Of a DNA stretch of 46,193 nucleotides, positions 26,573 through 35,506 are shown piece by piece (the stretch's first letter is position 1; the number at the start of each line of letters is the position of its first letter). The notes under the pieces were generated by a model. It was given only the letters and a program-made list of their open reading frames with translations. It ran no database searches and was not told the origin of the DNA. The stretch is from a bacterium (GTDB lineage Bacteria > Verrucomicrobiota > Verrucomicrobiia > Limisphaerales > JAJXZI01), in the NCBI GenBank assembly GCA_021780115.1, contig JAJXZI010000339.1, positions 1 through 46,193 of the forward strand, written 5' to 3'. Made by a program: the position numbers and the translations under genes.

Positions 26573-28954
26573 GTGAAGCCCAGGCTGGCTCGACGTCTTC
26601 CCGCCCTCCTCGCGGCCGGCATCATTCTCGCCGTGTGCCTCCTGCGCATTGGGCGGTTGGGGTTGTTCGAGCAACTGGAATGGAAGACCTTCGATTGGCG
26701 GGCACGCGTGGCGACCCGGCTCGACCATCCCACCGCCCCCAACCTCGGATTCGTCTTCATGGACGACGAGAGCATTGCGGCGGTGAACCGAGGGCTGCTG
26801 GGTTCACGCTACGGTCTTTACTGGCCGCGCCACGTCTATGGACGGCTCGTCCGGGAGTTGTCAGCCCAGCACGCCGCCGCGGTGGCCTTCGATGTCCTGT
26901 TCGCCGAACTGCGTCCCGATCAGGCGGCCATTCCCGTGCGCGACACTCCCGATCACGCGTTGGAGAAGTTTCTTCAGCAACTCCATCCGGGAGGGAAGTT
27001 GACGAAATTGGAAGGCGCGATCTGGGTGGAGTCAGATGATTTTTTTGCGTGGCAACTCCATCGCGCCGGCAATGTGATCGTGGCCGCGGAGAAGGAAGTG
27101 CCGGCGCACGATTTGTTCCGCGCGAATGCCTTCCAACTTGGGGACATCTCAGCGGAGAAGGATGCGGATGGCGTGCTGCGCCGCGCCCGGGCCTATCGGA
27201 CCTACCGCCATTGGCACCCCCTGTTTCTGAAGGCCGCCAGCGAATACGGCCTGGATTTAAGCCGGGCCCGTCGCGAACCGCACCAAATAATCCTGCCCCA
27301 GGCCGGGGGCGATGTGGTCCGGGTCCCTCTCGACACCAACGGGTGCTTCGCCCCCGCCGATTTCGTGGGCGCCCAACTGGCCGCGGGCCTGCCGCCTCGG
27401 GCCAAGCCCTACACCGACCAGCGCGTGTGGCAGATGGGCATCGTCTTGGCGGCGGAGGAACTGAAACTGGACCTGGCCCACGCCGAGGTGGATCCGCGGC
27501 GGGGCCGGATCACGCTGCATGGCCCGAACGGCGTGCGGCGGGTCATCCCGATCGATGCGGACGTTTTTTTTTACATCAACTGGGAACTCCCGCCCACCGA
27601 CCCGCGGGTGACGAAGGAGTCAATCGCCAGCCTGCTCCGCCAAGACCTGCTGCGCGCCGCCGGAGATGCGGCCGCCTTGACCAATCGGTGGCGGGACAAA
27701 CTGGTGGTCGTCGGCTCGAGCGCCACGGGCAACGACCTGACGGATCGCGGCGCCACCCCGTTGGAAAAAGACGCCCTGTTGGTCAGCAAGCACTGGAACG
27801 TGGCCAACGCGGTCCTTACCGGCCGCTTCGTCCAGCGCAGCCCCCTGGCCGCCGATTTGGCACTCATCGCGCTGCTCGGCCTCAGCACGGCCTTACTGAC
27901 CTGGCGGCTGCGCCCGCTCACCGCCGCCGCAAGCGTCCTGGTATTGGCCGGTGCCTGGTGCGCGGCGTGCGTCTGGATTTACGTGGAATACCGCTGGTGG
28001 TTGCCCCTGGTGCTGCCGGTCCTGGGCGCGTTGCTGGTTGAGCACGTCGGCCTGCTCACCTACCGCGTGGTCTTCGAAGAACGCGAACGGCGGAGGGTAA
28101 GATCGTTTTTCACCAGACTGGTATCTCCGAACATTGTCCAGGAGTTGCTCGCGGCGGAGGAGCTTTCCCTGGGCGGCGCCCGCCGGGAAATCACCGTGCT
28201 CTTTGCCGACGTGCGCGGCTTCACTGAGTTGACCGACCGAAGCGACGAGGCGGTGGCCACGCGGGTGCGGCAGGAAGGGCTGCGTGGCGCGGCGGCCGAG
28301 GCGCTCTTCGACCAACAGGCCCGCGAAACGTTGCAGACGGTCAACCTCTATCTGGCGACCGTGGCCGACATCGTCAAGCGGCACGAAGGCACGCTCGACA
28401 AGTTCATCGGTGATTGTGTGATGGCGTTCTGGGGAGCGCCGACGGCCAACCCACGGCATGCGCTGGCCGGCATTCACGCCGCGATGGACGCGCAGCGGGC
28501 GATCCACGAACTGAACCGCCAGCGCTCGGCGGAGAACCAGCGGCGCGAACAGGAAAGCGCCGCGCGGGTTGCCATCGGGCAGACGCCTCTGACCCCGCTG
28601 CCCCTGTTGCTGCTCGGCAGCGGGATCAACACCGGCTGGGCCACGGTCGGGCTGATGGGGTCGGAGGCCCACATCGTCAACTACACCGTCTTTGGCCGGG
28701 AAGTGAACCTGGCCAGCCGGCTGGAGAGCCTTTCGGGGCGCGGTCGCATCGTGATCGGCCAGGCCACCTTCGAGGCCGTCCAGCGTGACGATCCCGCGCT
28801 GGCGGCCCGGTGTCTGGCGCTGCCGCCCGCCACCGTCAAGGGCATCCGCGGCACCGTGACCGTGTACGAGGTGCCGTGGCGGGCGGACGGCGAGGGGGCG
28901 GCGACGGCGGCGATGCCGGGCGCAGACGGCGGACCCGGCCACGTTTCCACCTAG
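26573..28954 (+). CDS. CHASE2-domain adenylate/guanylate cyclase
   Basis: This membrane class III nucleotide cyclase probably makes cAMP in response to an extracytoplasmic signal. The ORF track starts at TTG 26540 inside the terminator stem, so GTG 26573 (VKPRLARRLPALL, 793 aa) is preferred. Layout: one membrane helix (about 10-28), an extracytoplasmic CHASE2 sensor (about 30-420, with FDWRARV and VVVGSSATGNDLTDRG), three helices (about 425-500), then the catalytic domain from VLFADVRGFTEL. Metal-binding Asp residues lie in FADVRG and FIGDCVMAFWG; the transition-state Asn/Arg are in VNLASRLE. A roughly 25-residue insertion follows the first Asp motif. It is paired with the FecR protein upstream. 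Confidence 0.9.
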   Translation: MKPRLARRLPALLAAGIILAVCLLRIGRLGLFEQLEWKTFDWRARVATRLDHPTAPNLGFVFMDDESIAAVNRGLLGSRYGLYWPRHVYGRLVRELSAQHAAAVAFDVLFAELRPDQAAIPVRDTPDHALEKFLQQLHPGGKLTKLEGAIWVESDDFFAWQLHRAGNVIVAAEKEVPAHDLFRANAFQLGDISAEKDADGVLRRARAYRTYRHWHPLFLKAASEYGLDLSRARREPHQIILPQAGGDVVRVPLDTNGCFAPADFVGAQLAAGLPPRAKPYTDQRVWQMGIVLAAEELKLDLAHAEVDPRRGRITLHGPNGVRRVIPIDADVFFYINWELPPTDPRVTKESIASLLRQDLLRAAGDAAALTNRWRDKLVVVGSSATGNDLTDRGATPLEKDALLVSKHWNVANAVLTGRFVQRSPLAADLALIALLGLSTALLTWRLRPLTAAASVLVLAGAWCAACVWIYVEYRWWLPLVLPVLGALLVEHVGLLTYRVVFEERERRRVRSFFTRLVSPNIVQELLAAEELSLGGARREITVLFADVRGFTELTDRSDEAVATRVRQEGLRGAAAEALFDQQARETLQTVNLYLATVADIVKRHEGTLDKFIGDCVMAFWGAPTANPRHALAGIHAAMDAQRAIHELNRQRSAENQRREQESAARVAIGQTPLTPLPLLLLGSGINTGWATVGLMGSEAHIVNYTVFGREVNLASRLESLSGRGRIVIGQATFEAVQRDDPALAARCLALPPATVKGIRGTVTVYEVPWRADGEGAATAAMPGADGGPGHVST

Positions 28955-28979
28955 TCATCGCGGCCTTGGCTGCTACATT
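28952..28979 (+). promoter_or_regulatory. Candidate promoter of the coaD cluster
   Basis: TAGTCA (28952-28957), a 16-nt spacer and TACATT (28974-28979), 7 nt before the coaD ATG. The -35 match is weak; the geometry implies an almost leaderless transcript. Confidence 0.3.
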
Positions 28980-28986
28980 GGTGCTG

Positions 28987-29481
28987 ATGCGCACGGTCAT
29001 TTACCCTGGCAGTTTTGACCCGATCACCAATGGGCACTTGGACGTCATCCGGCGGGCGGCCAAGTTGTTCGACCGGATGGTCGTGGCGGTGGCCATCAGC
29101 GAGAGCAAGCACCCGCTGTTCAACCTGCGGGAGCGTTTCGACCTGGTGGCCCGCGCCGTCGAAGACCTGCCCAACGTGGAGACGGACACCTTTGAGGGGC
29201 TGCTGGTGGAGTATGTCGATAAGCAGGCCGCCCAGGCGGTGTTGCGCGGCTTGCGGGCGGTGTCGGACTTCGAGTTCGAATTCCAGCTTGCCCTGATGAA
29301 CCGCAAGCTGAACGACCGCTTTGAAACCATTTTCATGATGCCCAAGGACACTTACACCTTCCTCAGCTCGAGCATCGTGAAGGAGATCGCGCGGCTGGGC
29401 GGCGACGTGAGCAGCTTTGTGCCGGCGCACGTGCGGGACGCGCTGGCGGAGAAGTTCGCGGCCGCGGCGGCCTGCGTTTGA
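28987..29481 (+). CDS. coaD: Phosphopantetheine adenylyltransferase
   Basis: It transfers AMP from ATP to 4'-phosphopantetheine to form dephospho-CoA, the penultimate CoA step. The 164 aa from ATG 28987 show YPGSFDPITNGHLDVIRRA (TxGH active site), AISESKHPLFNLRERFDL, VLRGLRAVSDFEFEFQLALMN and the C-terminal FLSSSIVKEIARLGGDVS, all diagnostic. ORF starts upstream overlap the cyclase gene and are not needed. It heads the coaD-yceD-rpmF-plsX-fabH cluster. A second CoA gene, a stand-alone coaB, lies at 35.5 kb. Confidence 0.97.
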   Translation: MRTVIYPGSFDPITNGHLDVIRRAAKLFDRMVVAVAISESKHPLFNLRERFDLVARAVEDLPNVETDTFEGLLVEYVDKQAAQAVLRGLRAVSDFEFEFQLALMNRKLNDRFETIFMMPKDTYTFLSSSIVKEIARLGGDVSSFVPAHVRDALAEKFAAAAACV

Positions 29482-29488
29482 CGTGAAT

Positions 29489-29977
29489 ATGGCGCTACTG
29501 GTCAACCTTCGGCATCTGGCGGTCCGGGAGGCCGTCTTGGAAGGCGAGCTCCCGGCCGCCGACCTCGACTTGGAGACCGGCGACGCAATCATCCGCGTCA
29601 CGCAGCCGTTGTGCTATGACGTGGTGGTGGAGAAGGTGAACGAAAGCCTGCTCGTTCGTGGACGGCTTCAGATCGTGCTCGATTGCCGATGCGTGCGGTG
29701 CTTGGAACCCTTCCCGCACGCGATCCGGCTGGAGGGCGGATTGTGCGAACTGCCGCTGCAAGGCGAAGAAGCCGTGGCGGTGACGAATGACTGCGTGGAC
29801 TTGACGCCTCATTTGCGCGAGGATATTCTGCTCGAGTTTCCCGCACATCCGGTGTGCAAGCCGGATTGCCGCGGAGTGCTGATCAAGTCCTTGAGTCCTG
29901 GACAAACCCTTGGCACGGACGGACCGGGCGAGCAGGCGTCCTCTGCGTGGGACGAATTGGACAAACTGAAACTTTAA
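29489..29977 (+). CDS. YceD/DUF177 family protein (23S rRNA accumulation protein)
   Basis: This 162-aa protein begins at ATG 29489, 7 nt after coaD ends. Family features are LDCRCVRCLEPF, giving a CxxC pair, and VCKPDCRGVL near the C-terminus with a second Cys pair, presumably binding zinc. YceD-type proteins are encoded immediately before rpmF in most bacteria and are linked to ribosomal RNA processing or large-subunit assembly; the exact arrangement is kept here. The remaining N-terminal part is poorly conserved, as expected. Confidence 0.88.
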   Translation: MALLVNLRHLAVREAVLEGELPAADLDLETGDAIIRVTQPLCYDVVVEKVNESLLVRGRLQIVLDCRCVRCLEPFPHAIRLEGGLCELPLQGEEAVAVTNDCVDLTPHLREDILLEFPAHPVCKPDCRGVLIKSLSPGQTLGTDGPGEQASSAWDELDKLKL

Positions 29978-29982
29978 GATTT

Positions 29983-30171
29983 ATGGGCGTACCTAAGAGA
30001 AAACCATCGCACAGTCGTCAGCGGATGCGTCGGGCCTACAACAGCGTGCTGAAGCTCCCGCAGCTCAACCAATGCCCGCAATGCAGCGCCCCGTACGTGC
30101 CGCACCGGGTCTGCCCGGCCTGCGGCTACTACAAGGGCCGCCAGGTCGTCACCGTCACCACCGGAGCTTGA
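29983..30171 (+). CDS. rpmF: 50S ribosomal protein L32
   Basis: This is a 62-residue basic protein of the large ribosomal subunit. It starts MGVPKRKPSHSRQRMRRA and carries a zinc ribbon CPQCSAPYVPHRVCPACGYY (C-x2-C-x9-C-x2-C), so it is the cysteine-containing (C+) form. It lies 5 nt after yceD, which indicates cotranscription, and 42 bp before plsX. It was hidden inside a longer ORF-track entry (29854 on). Confidence 0.97.
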   Translation: MGVPKRKPSHSRQRMRRAYNSVLKLPQLNQCPQCSAPYVPHRVCPACGYYKGRQVVTVTTGA

Positions 30172-30213
30172 TTCGCGTCCCGGGCCGCCGGCCCCGGCCG
30201 CCGTCGTGCGTCT

Positions 30214-31260
30214 ATGCGGATTGTTGTGGATGTCATGGGTGGCGATCACGGTTGCGGGGTCGTCATCGAAGGCGTCCGCCAGGCGCTGGCGCAGAACGAC
30301 AAGATCACGACCGTTTTTCTCGTCGGCAATCAGGCGGAGATTCAGCCGGCCATCGCCGCGCACAAACTGCGCGACCCGCGGGTACAGGTCGTGCATGCCA
30401 GCGAGGTCCTCACCATGGAGGACAAGCCCATCGATGGCCTGCGCAAGAAGAAGGATTGCTCCATCGCCCGCGCCGTGGACCTCATCAAAGAGGACAAGGC
30501 GGAAGCCCTCATCTCGCCCGGCAACACCGGGGGCGTCGTCGCGGCCTCCACGATCAAACTGCGCCCGCTGCCCGGCGTCGATCGTCCTGGCATCGCCACG
30601 GTGATTCCGGCGCCGGAAAACTACTTCGTCCTCCTCGACGCCGGCGCCAACGTCGAATGCCGCCCCGTCCACCTGGCGCACTACGCCATCATGGGCAGCG
30701 TCTATTCCCGCGAGATTCTGGGCTACCAGCGGCCCCGCGTCGGCCTGCTCAACGTGGGCACCGAAGAGGTCAAGGGCAACGACCTCACCCAGGAGGCGTT
30801 CAAACTGTGCAAGCAGATCGACCTCAATTTCATCGGCAACGTCGAGGGTCATGACCTGTTTGAGAACCGGGTGGACGTCGTTGTCTGTGACGGATTCGTC
30901 GGCAACATCGTGCTCAAGACCTGCGAAAGCCTGGCGCTGGGGATCTTTGGCTGGCTGCGGCGCGAGTTGAAAAGCTCGCCCAAGCGCATCCTCGGCGCCC
31001 TGCTTGTGAAAGGCGCCCTACGGACCATTAAGCGCCGCATGGATCCCGACGGCTACGGCGGAGCGCCACTGCTGGGCCTCAACGGCAATGTGATGATTAC
31101 CCACGGCTCCGCGCGCGAACGGGCCATCATGAACGCCATCCGCGTCACCAGCGAAAGCATCCAGCATCACGTCAACGACCTCATCTGCCAGGAAATCGCC
31201 CGCGCCAATGAACGGTTTGCCGCGGCCAAGGCCGGCCCGCCGGTCGCCGCTTACGCATGA
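30214..31260 (+). CDS. plsX: Phosphate acyltransferase PlsX
   Basis: It converts acyl-ACP to acyl-phosphate, the acyl donor for the first step of phospholipid synthesis with PlsY. The 348 aa include the start MRIVVDVMGGDHG, the conserved KKDCSIARAVDLIKEDKAEALISPGNTGGVV, GANVECRPVHLAHYAIMG and NVEGHDLFENRVDVVVCDGFVGNIVLK. The protein is peripheral to the inner membrane. It overlaps fabH by ATGA, so the two are translationally coupled. The rpmF-plsX-fabH order is conserved widely. Confidence 0.97.
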   Translation: MRIVVDVMGGDHGCGVVIEGVRQALAQNDKITTVFLVGNQAEIQPAIAAHKLRDPRVQVVHASEVLTMEDKPIDGLRKKKDCSIARAVDLIKEDKAEALISPGNTGGVVAASTIKLRPLPGVDRPGIATVIPAPENYFVLLDAGANVECRPVHLAHYAIMGSVYSREILGYQRPRVGLLNVGTEEVKGNDLTQEAFKLCKQIDLNFIGNVEGHDLFENRVDVVVCDGFVGNIVLKTCESLALGIFGWLRRELKSSPKRILGALLVKGALRTIKRRMDPDGYGGAPLLGLNGNVMITHGSARERAIMNAIRVTSESIQHHVNDLICQEIARANERFAAAKAGPPVAAYA

Positions 31261-32294
31261 CTGCCCCCGCTCCGAAGAAGTTCAAAAATCCCCGCGCCCA
31301 GTACAACTTTCAAGGCCGTACCTGCTCGATCACTGGCGTCGGCTCCTACGTCCCCGAGCGGGTGCTGACCAACGCCGAACTGGAGAAGCGCGTCGAGACC
31401 ACCGACGAGTGGATTGTCACCCGCACCGGCATCCGGGAACGGCGGCTCGCCGCGAAAAACGAGTGCACCTCGGACATGGCGACGCAGGCGGCGCTGCGGG
31501 CGATGAAACGGGCCGGCGTCACCGCCGAGCAACTCGACCTCATCATTGTCGCCACCGTCACGCCGGACATGGTGTTCCCGTCCACCGCCTGCCTGGTGCA
31601 GCGCAAGCTCGGCGCGCGCCGAGCGGCGGGTTTCGACTTGGAGGCCGCCTGTTCCGGCTTCATTTACGGCCTCGAAATCGGCCAGCAGTTCATCATGTCG
31701 CGAACCTACGACACCGTGCTGGTCATCGGCGCTGAGAAGCTCTCCACCATCGTCAACTGGAAGGACCGGAACACCTGCGTGCTCTTCGGCGACGGCGCGG
31801 GCGCGGCCATCCTGCAAAACCGCCCGCAGTCCCACGGCCTGCTCACGGCCGTCATGGGCGCCGACGGCGACAAGGCCGATCTGTTGTGCGTGCCCGGCGG
31901 AGGCAGCCGCTGTCCGGCGTCGTCTGAATCCGTCGCCGCGGGCCTGCACTTCCTGCGCATGGAAGGACGGGAGACGTTCAAGAGCGCCGTTCAGGCCATG
32001 TGTACCGCCGCCGCCGAGGCGATGCGGCGCTGCGAAATCGAAATCAGCCAGATCAAGTGCGTCATTCCCCACCAAGCCAACCGCCGAATCATCGACGCGG
32101 TCGGCGAGCGGTTGGGGGCGCGGCCGGAGCAGCTCTTCATCAACGTCGATCGCTACGGAAACACTTCCGCCGCCTCGGTGGCCATCGCGCTGGATGAGGC
32201 GGTGGACTCGGGCCGCATCCAGCGGGGCGATTTGGTCCTGCTGGTGGTCTTCGGAGGCGGGTTGACGTGGGGCGCGGCGGTGATCGAATGGTGA
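31257..32294 (+). CDS. fabH: 3-oxoacyl-ACP synthase III
   Basis: It starts fatty acid synthesis by condensing acetyl-CoA with malonyl-ACP. The 345 aa show the thiolase fold with the active-site Cys in DLEAACSGFIYGLEIG, the His in VIPHQANRRIIDAVGERLG and the Asn in DRYGNTSAASVAIALDEA. The extra 20 or so residues at the N-terminus (PAPKKFKNPRAQYNFQG) make it slightly longer than E. coli FabH (317). Its ATG lies within the plsX stop region (ATGA). It uses acetyl-CoA, the product of acs, though the genes are 20 kb apart. Confidence 0.97.
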   Translation: MTAPAPKKFKNPRAQYNFQGRTCSITGVGSYVPERVLTNAELEKRVETTDEWIVTRTGIRERRLAAKNECTSDMATQAALRAMKRAGVTAEQLDLIIVATVTPDMVFPSTACLVQRKLGARRAAGFDLEAACSGFIYGLEIGQQFIMSRTYDTVLVIGAEKLSTIVNWKDRNTCVLFGDGAGAAILQNRPQSHGLLTAVMGADGDKADLLCVPGGGSRCPASSESVAAGLHFLRMEGRETFKSAVQAMCTAAAEAMRRCEIEISQIKCVIPHQANRRIIDAVGERLGARPEQLFINVDRYGNTSAASVAIALDEAVDSGRIQRGDLVLLVVFGGGLTWGAAVIEW

Positions 32295-32304
32295 GAACGC
32301 GAAT

Positions 32305-32332
32305 TTGACCTTTCGGGGCGCTGTGCTAGGGT
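32305..32332 (+). promoter_or_regulatory. Candidate promoter of the PilZ-like gene
   Basis: TTGACC (32305-32310), a 16-nt spacer and TAGGGT (32327-32332), 11 nt before ATG 32344. The fabH stop lies only 11 bp upstream, so this gene may have its own promoter. Confidence 0.4.
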
Positions 32333-32343
32333 CTGGCGGGTTT

Positions 32344-32676
32344 ATGAGTGCACGAAAGCTTACTGGTTCGGGCGGGTTTGAACAACGTGGCGTCACCGTC
32401 GAGGCCCGTCAGACTCGACTGTCTTTGTCTCCGGAATCGGTGCTGATTCGCAAGAACGGCATTGAGTTTCGCAGCCTCTCGCCGTTCGCCCAATGGACGG
32501 AGATGACCGTTACCTTGCAGTCGCCGGTGGGCGACGGCCGGGTGCATTGCACCGGCGTCGTCGTCGCCTGCACGGGAAACCGGCACAGCGGCTACCATGT
32601 CTCGCTGCTGTTCACCGGCCTCACCAAGCAGTCGCAGGCCCGGCTGAGCTTGATGGCGGGTGCCGAAGTGCCCTGA
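32344..32676 (+). CDS. PilZ-like domain protein
   Basis: This is a 110-aa single-domain protein from ATG 32344. The strand pattern GIEFRSLSPFAQWTEMTVTLQSP then VHCTGVVVACTGNRHSGYHVSLLFTGLTKQSQARL fits the PilZ beta-barrel and closing helix. The c-di-GMP contact motif RxxxR followed by (D/N)xSxxG is not recognisable, so it may be a non-binding PilZ of the type that works with pilus motors. It lies about 200 bp before the PilT-family ATPase gene. The product could be involved in twitching; this is inference. Confidence 0.6.
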   Translation: MSARKLTGSGGFEQRGVTVEARQTRLSLSPESVLIRKNGIEFRSLSPFAQWTEMTVTLQSPVGDGRVHCTGVVVACTGNRHSGYHVSLLFTGLTKQSQARLSLMAGAEVP

Positions 32677-32882
32677 AGCCCGCTCCCCCTGCGTTCCTGG
32701 TTAACGAGGATCCTGCCGCGCGGATTATCGGCACGAGCGTGGCCTTTCGGTTCGCGTTTCCTGGTTTCTTCTGAACTGGCGCTCAGCCCGGCGCTGCGTC
32801 AGCCGGCAGGCGGGAATTTCGTTTGCCCTTCCTCGGTTTTCCGGGCTGGCGCCTGATGGACTGATCCTGTTACCCTCCGCGC

Positions 32883-33971
32883 ATGGAAACGTTTCATCGA
32901 ATCCTGAAAACCGGCGTGGAGGGCGGCGCCTCCGACGTGCATCTGAAAATCGGCACGCCGGTCATCTTCCGCATCAACCGGCAACTGCTGGCCATCGAAT
33001 GTCCGTATCCGACGGCCGAATGGATGAACGCCGTGGTGGACAAGCTGACGCCGGCGCATTTGAAGAAGCGGCTGGAAACCGAGCGCGAGATTGATTTCTC
33101 CTATTTCGTGCCGGGCATCGGCCGGTTCCGCACCAATCTCTTTCAGCAGCGCGGCGAGTTCTGCCTCGCCATGCGCGCCGTCAAGACCGCTGTGCCCACC
33201 TTCGAGGAACTCGGCCTGCCGGAGACGCTCAAGCGCATCGCCGAGTCGCCCCGCGGCATCGTCATGCTGGCTGGCTCGACCGGCTGCGGCAAATCCACCA
33301 CGCTGGCCGCCATGCTCGAACACATCAACTCCAACTTCAAGAAGCACATGATCACCCTCGAAGATCCAATCGAATATGTCTTCGAAGACAACCAGTCCGT
33401 GGTCGAGCAGCGCGAGGTTGGCCTAGACACGCTCTCCTTCCACCACGCCCTTAAACACGTCCTGCGCCAGGATCCGGACGTCATCATGATCGGCGAAATG
33501 CGCGACGCCATCAGCTTCCAGGCGGCGATGAGCGCGGCGGACACCGGCCACCTGGTGCTCACCACCCTGCACACCACCAGCGCCGCGCAGTCCGTCAGCC
33601 GCATCCTTGATTTTTTCAAGGCCGACGAGCGTGAGCAGGTGCGGCGCCAGCTCTGCGGCACGCTCCAGGCCGTGGTGTGCCAGCGCATGGTGAACACGAT
33701 CGCGGGCAGCATGACGCCCGCCGTCGAAATCATGATCAACACGCCCACGGTGAAGAAGCTCATCGAAGAGAATCGCCTGGACAAACTGCCCGCCGCCATC
33801 GAGACCGGCATGGACGACGGCATGCAGAACTTCAACCAGGCCCTCTTCCAGTTGGTCAAGGACGGCAAGGTCTCCGAAAAGGAGGCCCTGACCAAGGCCA
33901 GCAACCCGCAGGCGCTGGAAATGAACTTCAAAGGCATCTTCCTCGACGAAGGCCGGAGAATCCTGGGCTGA
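32883..33971 (+). CDS. Type IV pilus retraction ATPase, PilT/PilU family
   Basis: This cytoplasmic hexameric motor disassembles pilus fibres. The 362 aa show the N-domain ASDVHLKIGTPVIFRINRQL, Walker A GSTGCGKSTT (about 132), the Asp box ITLEDPIEYVFEDN, Walker B DPDVIMIGEMRD (about 200) and the His box ADTGHLVLTTLHTTSAAQS. The arginine-rich AIRAGRE helix of PilT is not seen at the C-terminus, so it could be closer to PilU. TACCCT ends 6 nt before the ATG. Its gene converges on waaA. Confidence 0.93.
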   Translation: METFHRILKTGVEGGASDVHLKIGTPVIFRINRQLLAIECPYPTAEWMNAVVDKLTPAHLKKRLETEREIDFSYFVPGIGRFRTNLFQQRGEFCLAMRAVKTAVPTFEELGLPETLKRIAESPRGIVMLAGSTGCGKSTTLAAMLEHINSNFKKHMITLEDPIEYVFEDNQSVVEQREVGLDTLSFHHALKHVLRQDPDVIMIGEMRDAISFQAAMSAADTGHLVLTTLHTTSAAQSVSRILDFFKADEREQVRRQLCGTLQAVVCQRMVNTIAGSMTPAVEIMINTPTVKKLIEENRLDKLPAAIETGMDDGMQNFNQALFQLVKDGKVSEKEALTKASNPQALEMNFKGIFLDEGRRILG

Positions 33972-34041
33972 GGCGGGAACCGGAGTCGGGCTTTCCGGTG
34001 GTCAAGTCACTGGCGATCGGGGGCGAGCCGCGCAACCGGCC

Positions 34042-35415
34042 TCACGCCCGCTCGACCACGTAGATATCCTCGGTCTTGAGGTGCTTGAGGATCATCTCCA
34101 CAGTGCGGTCGATGGCGCCCAGGTTCTGCCGGACGACGAGTTGCGCGTTGTGCCCCAGTTCCCGGCGCCGGGCTTCGTCCGCCAGCAGTTCGCCCAGGAC
34201 TTTTTCCAGTTCGCCTGCGTCGCGGACCTGCACCGCGCCCTTGCCTTCGACAAACGCCCGGGCAATCGCCCCGAAATTCTGCATGTTCGGTCCGAACATC
34301 ATGGCCTTGCCCAGCGCCCCCGGCTCGATGGGATTCTGGCCGCCCTGCGCGGTGAGGCTCTTGCCGACAAAAATCACCGCGGCGTGCTCGTAGAAGAACT
34401 TGAGTTCGCCGGTGGTGTTGACGAGCAGGCAGTCCGTCTGGCCCGGGGCAAAGTGCGTCTTGGCCATGATCTCGCTCCGATAGACAAACTTCACCCCCCG
34501 CGCCTCCAGCTCGCGCCCCACCTGCCGGCCCCGCTCGTGGTGGCGCGGCACCAGCACCAGGAACAGATCCGGGAACCGCGGCCGCAGGCGCAGGAAGGTT
34601 TCCGCCAGGACCGCCTCTTCGCCGTCGTGCGTGCTCCCGGCCACCAGCAGGCACGGCGACTCGGGCGCGCCAATCTGCCGCAGCAGGTCCGGCACGTCCA
34701 GCAGGTGCCGCTCCTCCACGCGGGCGCTATCGTACTTGAGGCTGCCCACCACGTGGATCGCCTCCGGACGGCACCCCAGTTCGCGCAGCTTGGTGGCGTC
34801 GGCCTCGCTTTGGGCGCCCACCGCCGTGAGCGCGGCAAACAGGGGGCGAAACAGAAACCCATAGCGCTTGTAGCCGTCGAAGGACCGCTGCGAGAGCCGC
34901 GCGTTGACCAGGAACACGGGACGGCCTTTGTCTTTGAGGCGCCAGATGAAGTTGGGCCAGATTTCCCCTTCCACCAGCACCACCGCCTCCGGATCAATGG
35001 TCGCCAGCGCCCGCGCCACGCATTTACGCCGGTCGATGGGGTAATAGATCTTCGTGATGTGGGCCGGCAGTTTGCGCCGCAGCTCGGCCATGCCGGTGCT
35101 GGTGGTGGTGGAGACGACAATCTTGAGGTTGGGCACGCACGGCTCGAGCGCGCGGATCAACTGGGTGCAGATGTTCACCTCACCCACGCTCACCGCATGC
35201 ATCCAGATCACGTGGCGGTTCGTCAACGCCTGCTTCACTTTGTGATCAAATTGCCCGAAGCGCTGCCGGAAACCCTCCTGCCAGCCGCCCCGCCGCCACA
35301 TCCGCAGCAGGTAGTACGGCGCTGAGAGCAGCAAGCCGAGCGTGAAGACGATGTTGTAAATGGTGCGCACTGCGAACGAAACATCCGGAAGCAATCCGGA
35401 GGAGGAGGGTGCCAT
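34042..35415 (-). CDS. waaA: 3-deoxy-D-manno-octulosonic acid (Kdo) transferase
   Basis: It adds Kdo from CMP-Kdo to lipid A precursors (GT30), an essential inner-membrane step of LPS synthesis. From ATG 35415 it has 457 aa. GTG 35370 (VRTIYNIVFTLGLLL, 442 aa) is an equally plausible start and is closer to the usual 425. Features are the N-terminal membrane anchor (TIYNIVFTLGLLLSAPYYLL), MHAVSVGEV, STTTSTGMAELR, VLVEGEIWPNFI and the C-domain GKSLTAQGGQNPIEPGALGK. Its presence shows an LPS-type outer membrane. It is divergent from coaB with a short shared leader region. Confidence 0.95.
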   Translation of the reverse strand: MAPSSSGLLPDVSFAVRTIYNIVFTLGLLLSAPYYLLRMWRRGGWQEGFRQRFGQFDHKVKQALTNRHVIWMHAVSVGEVNICTQLIRALEPCVPNLKIVVSTTTSTGMAELRRKLPAHITKIYYPIDRRKCVARALATIDPEAVVLVEGEIWPNFIWRLKDKGRPVFLVNARLSQRSFDGYKRYGFLFRPLFAALTAVGAQSEADATKLRELGCRPEAIHVVGSLKYDSARVEERHLLDVPDLLRQIGAPESPCLLVAGSTHDGEEAVLAETFLRLRPRFPDLFLVLVPRHHERGRQVGRELEARGVKFVYRSEIMAKTHFAPGQTDCLLVNTTGELKFFYEHAAVIFVGKSLTAQGGQNPIEPGALGKAMMFGPNMQNFGAIARAFVEGKGAVQVRDAGELEKVLGELLADEARRRELGHNAQLVVRQNLGAIDRTVEMILKHLKTEDIYVVERA

Positions 35416-35506
35416 GCCGAACGGGAAGACGACAGGTTTTTTTCGGCGGTTACACCGACCCGCAAAAAAGCTTGGCAGCGCGGACCCACCCGCCAACTTG
35501 TCCGCG

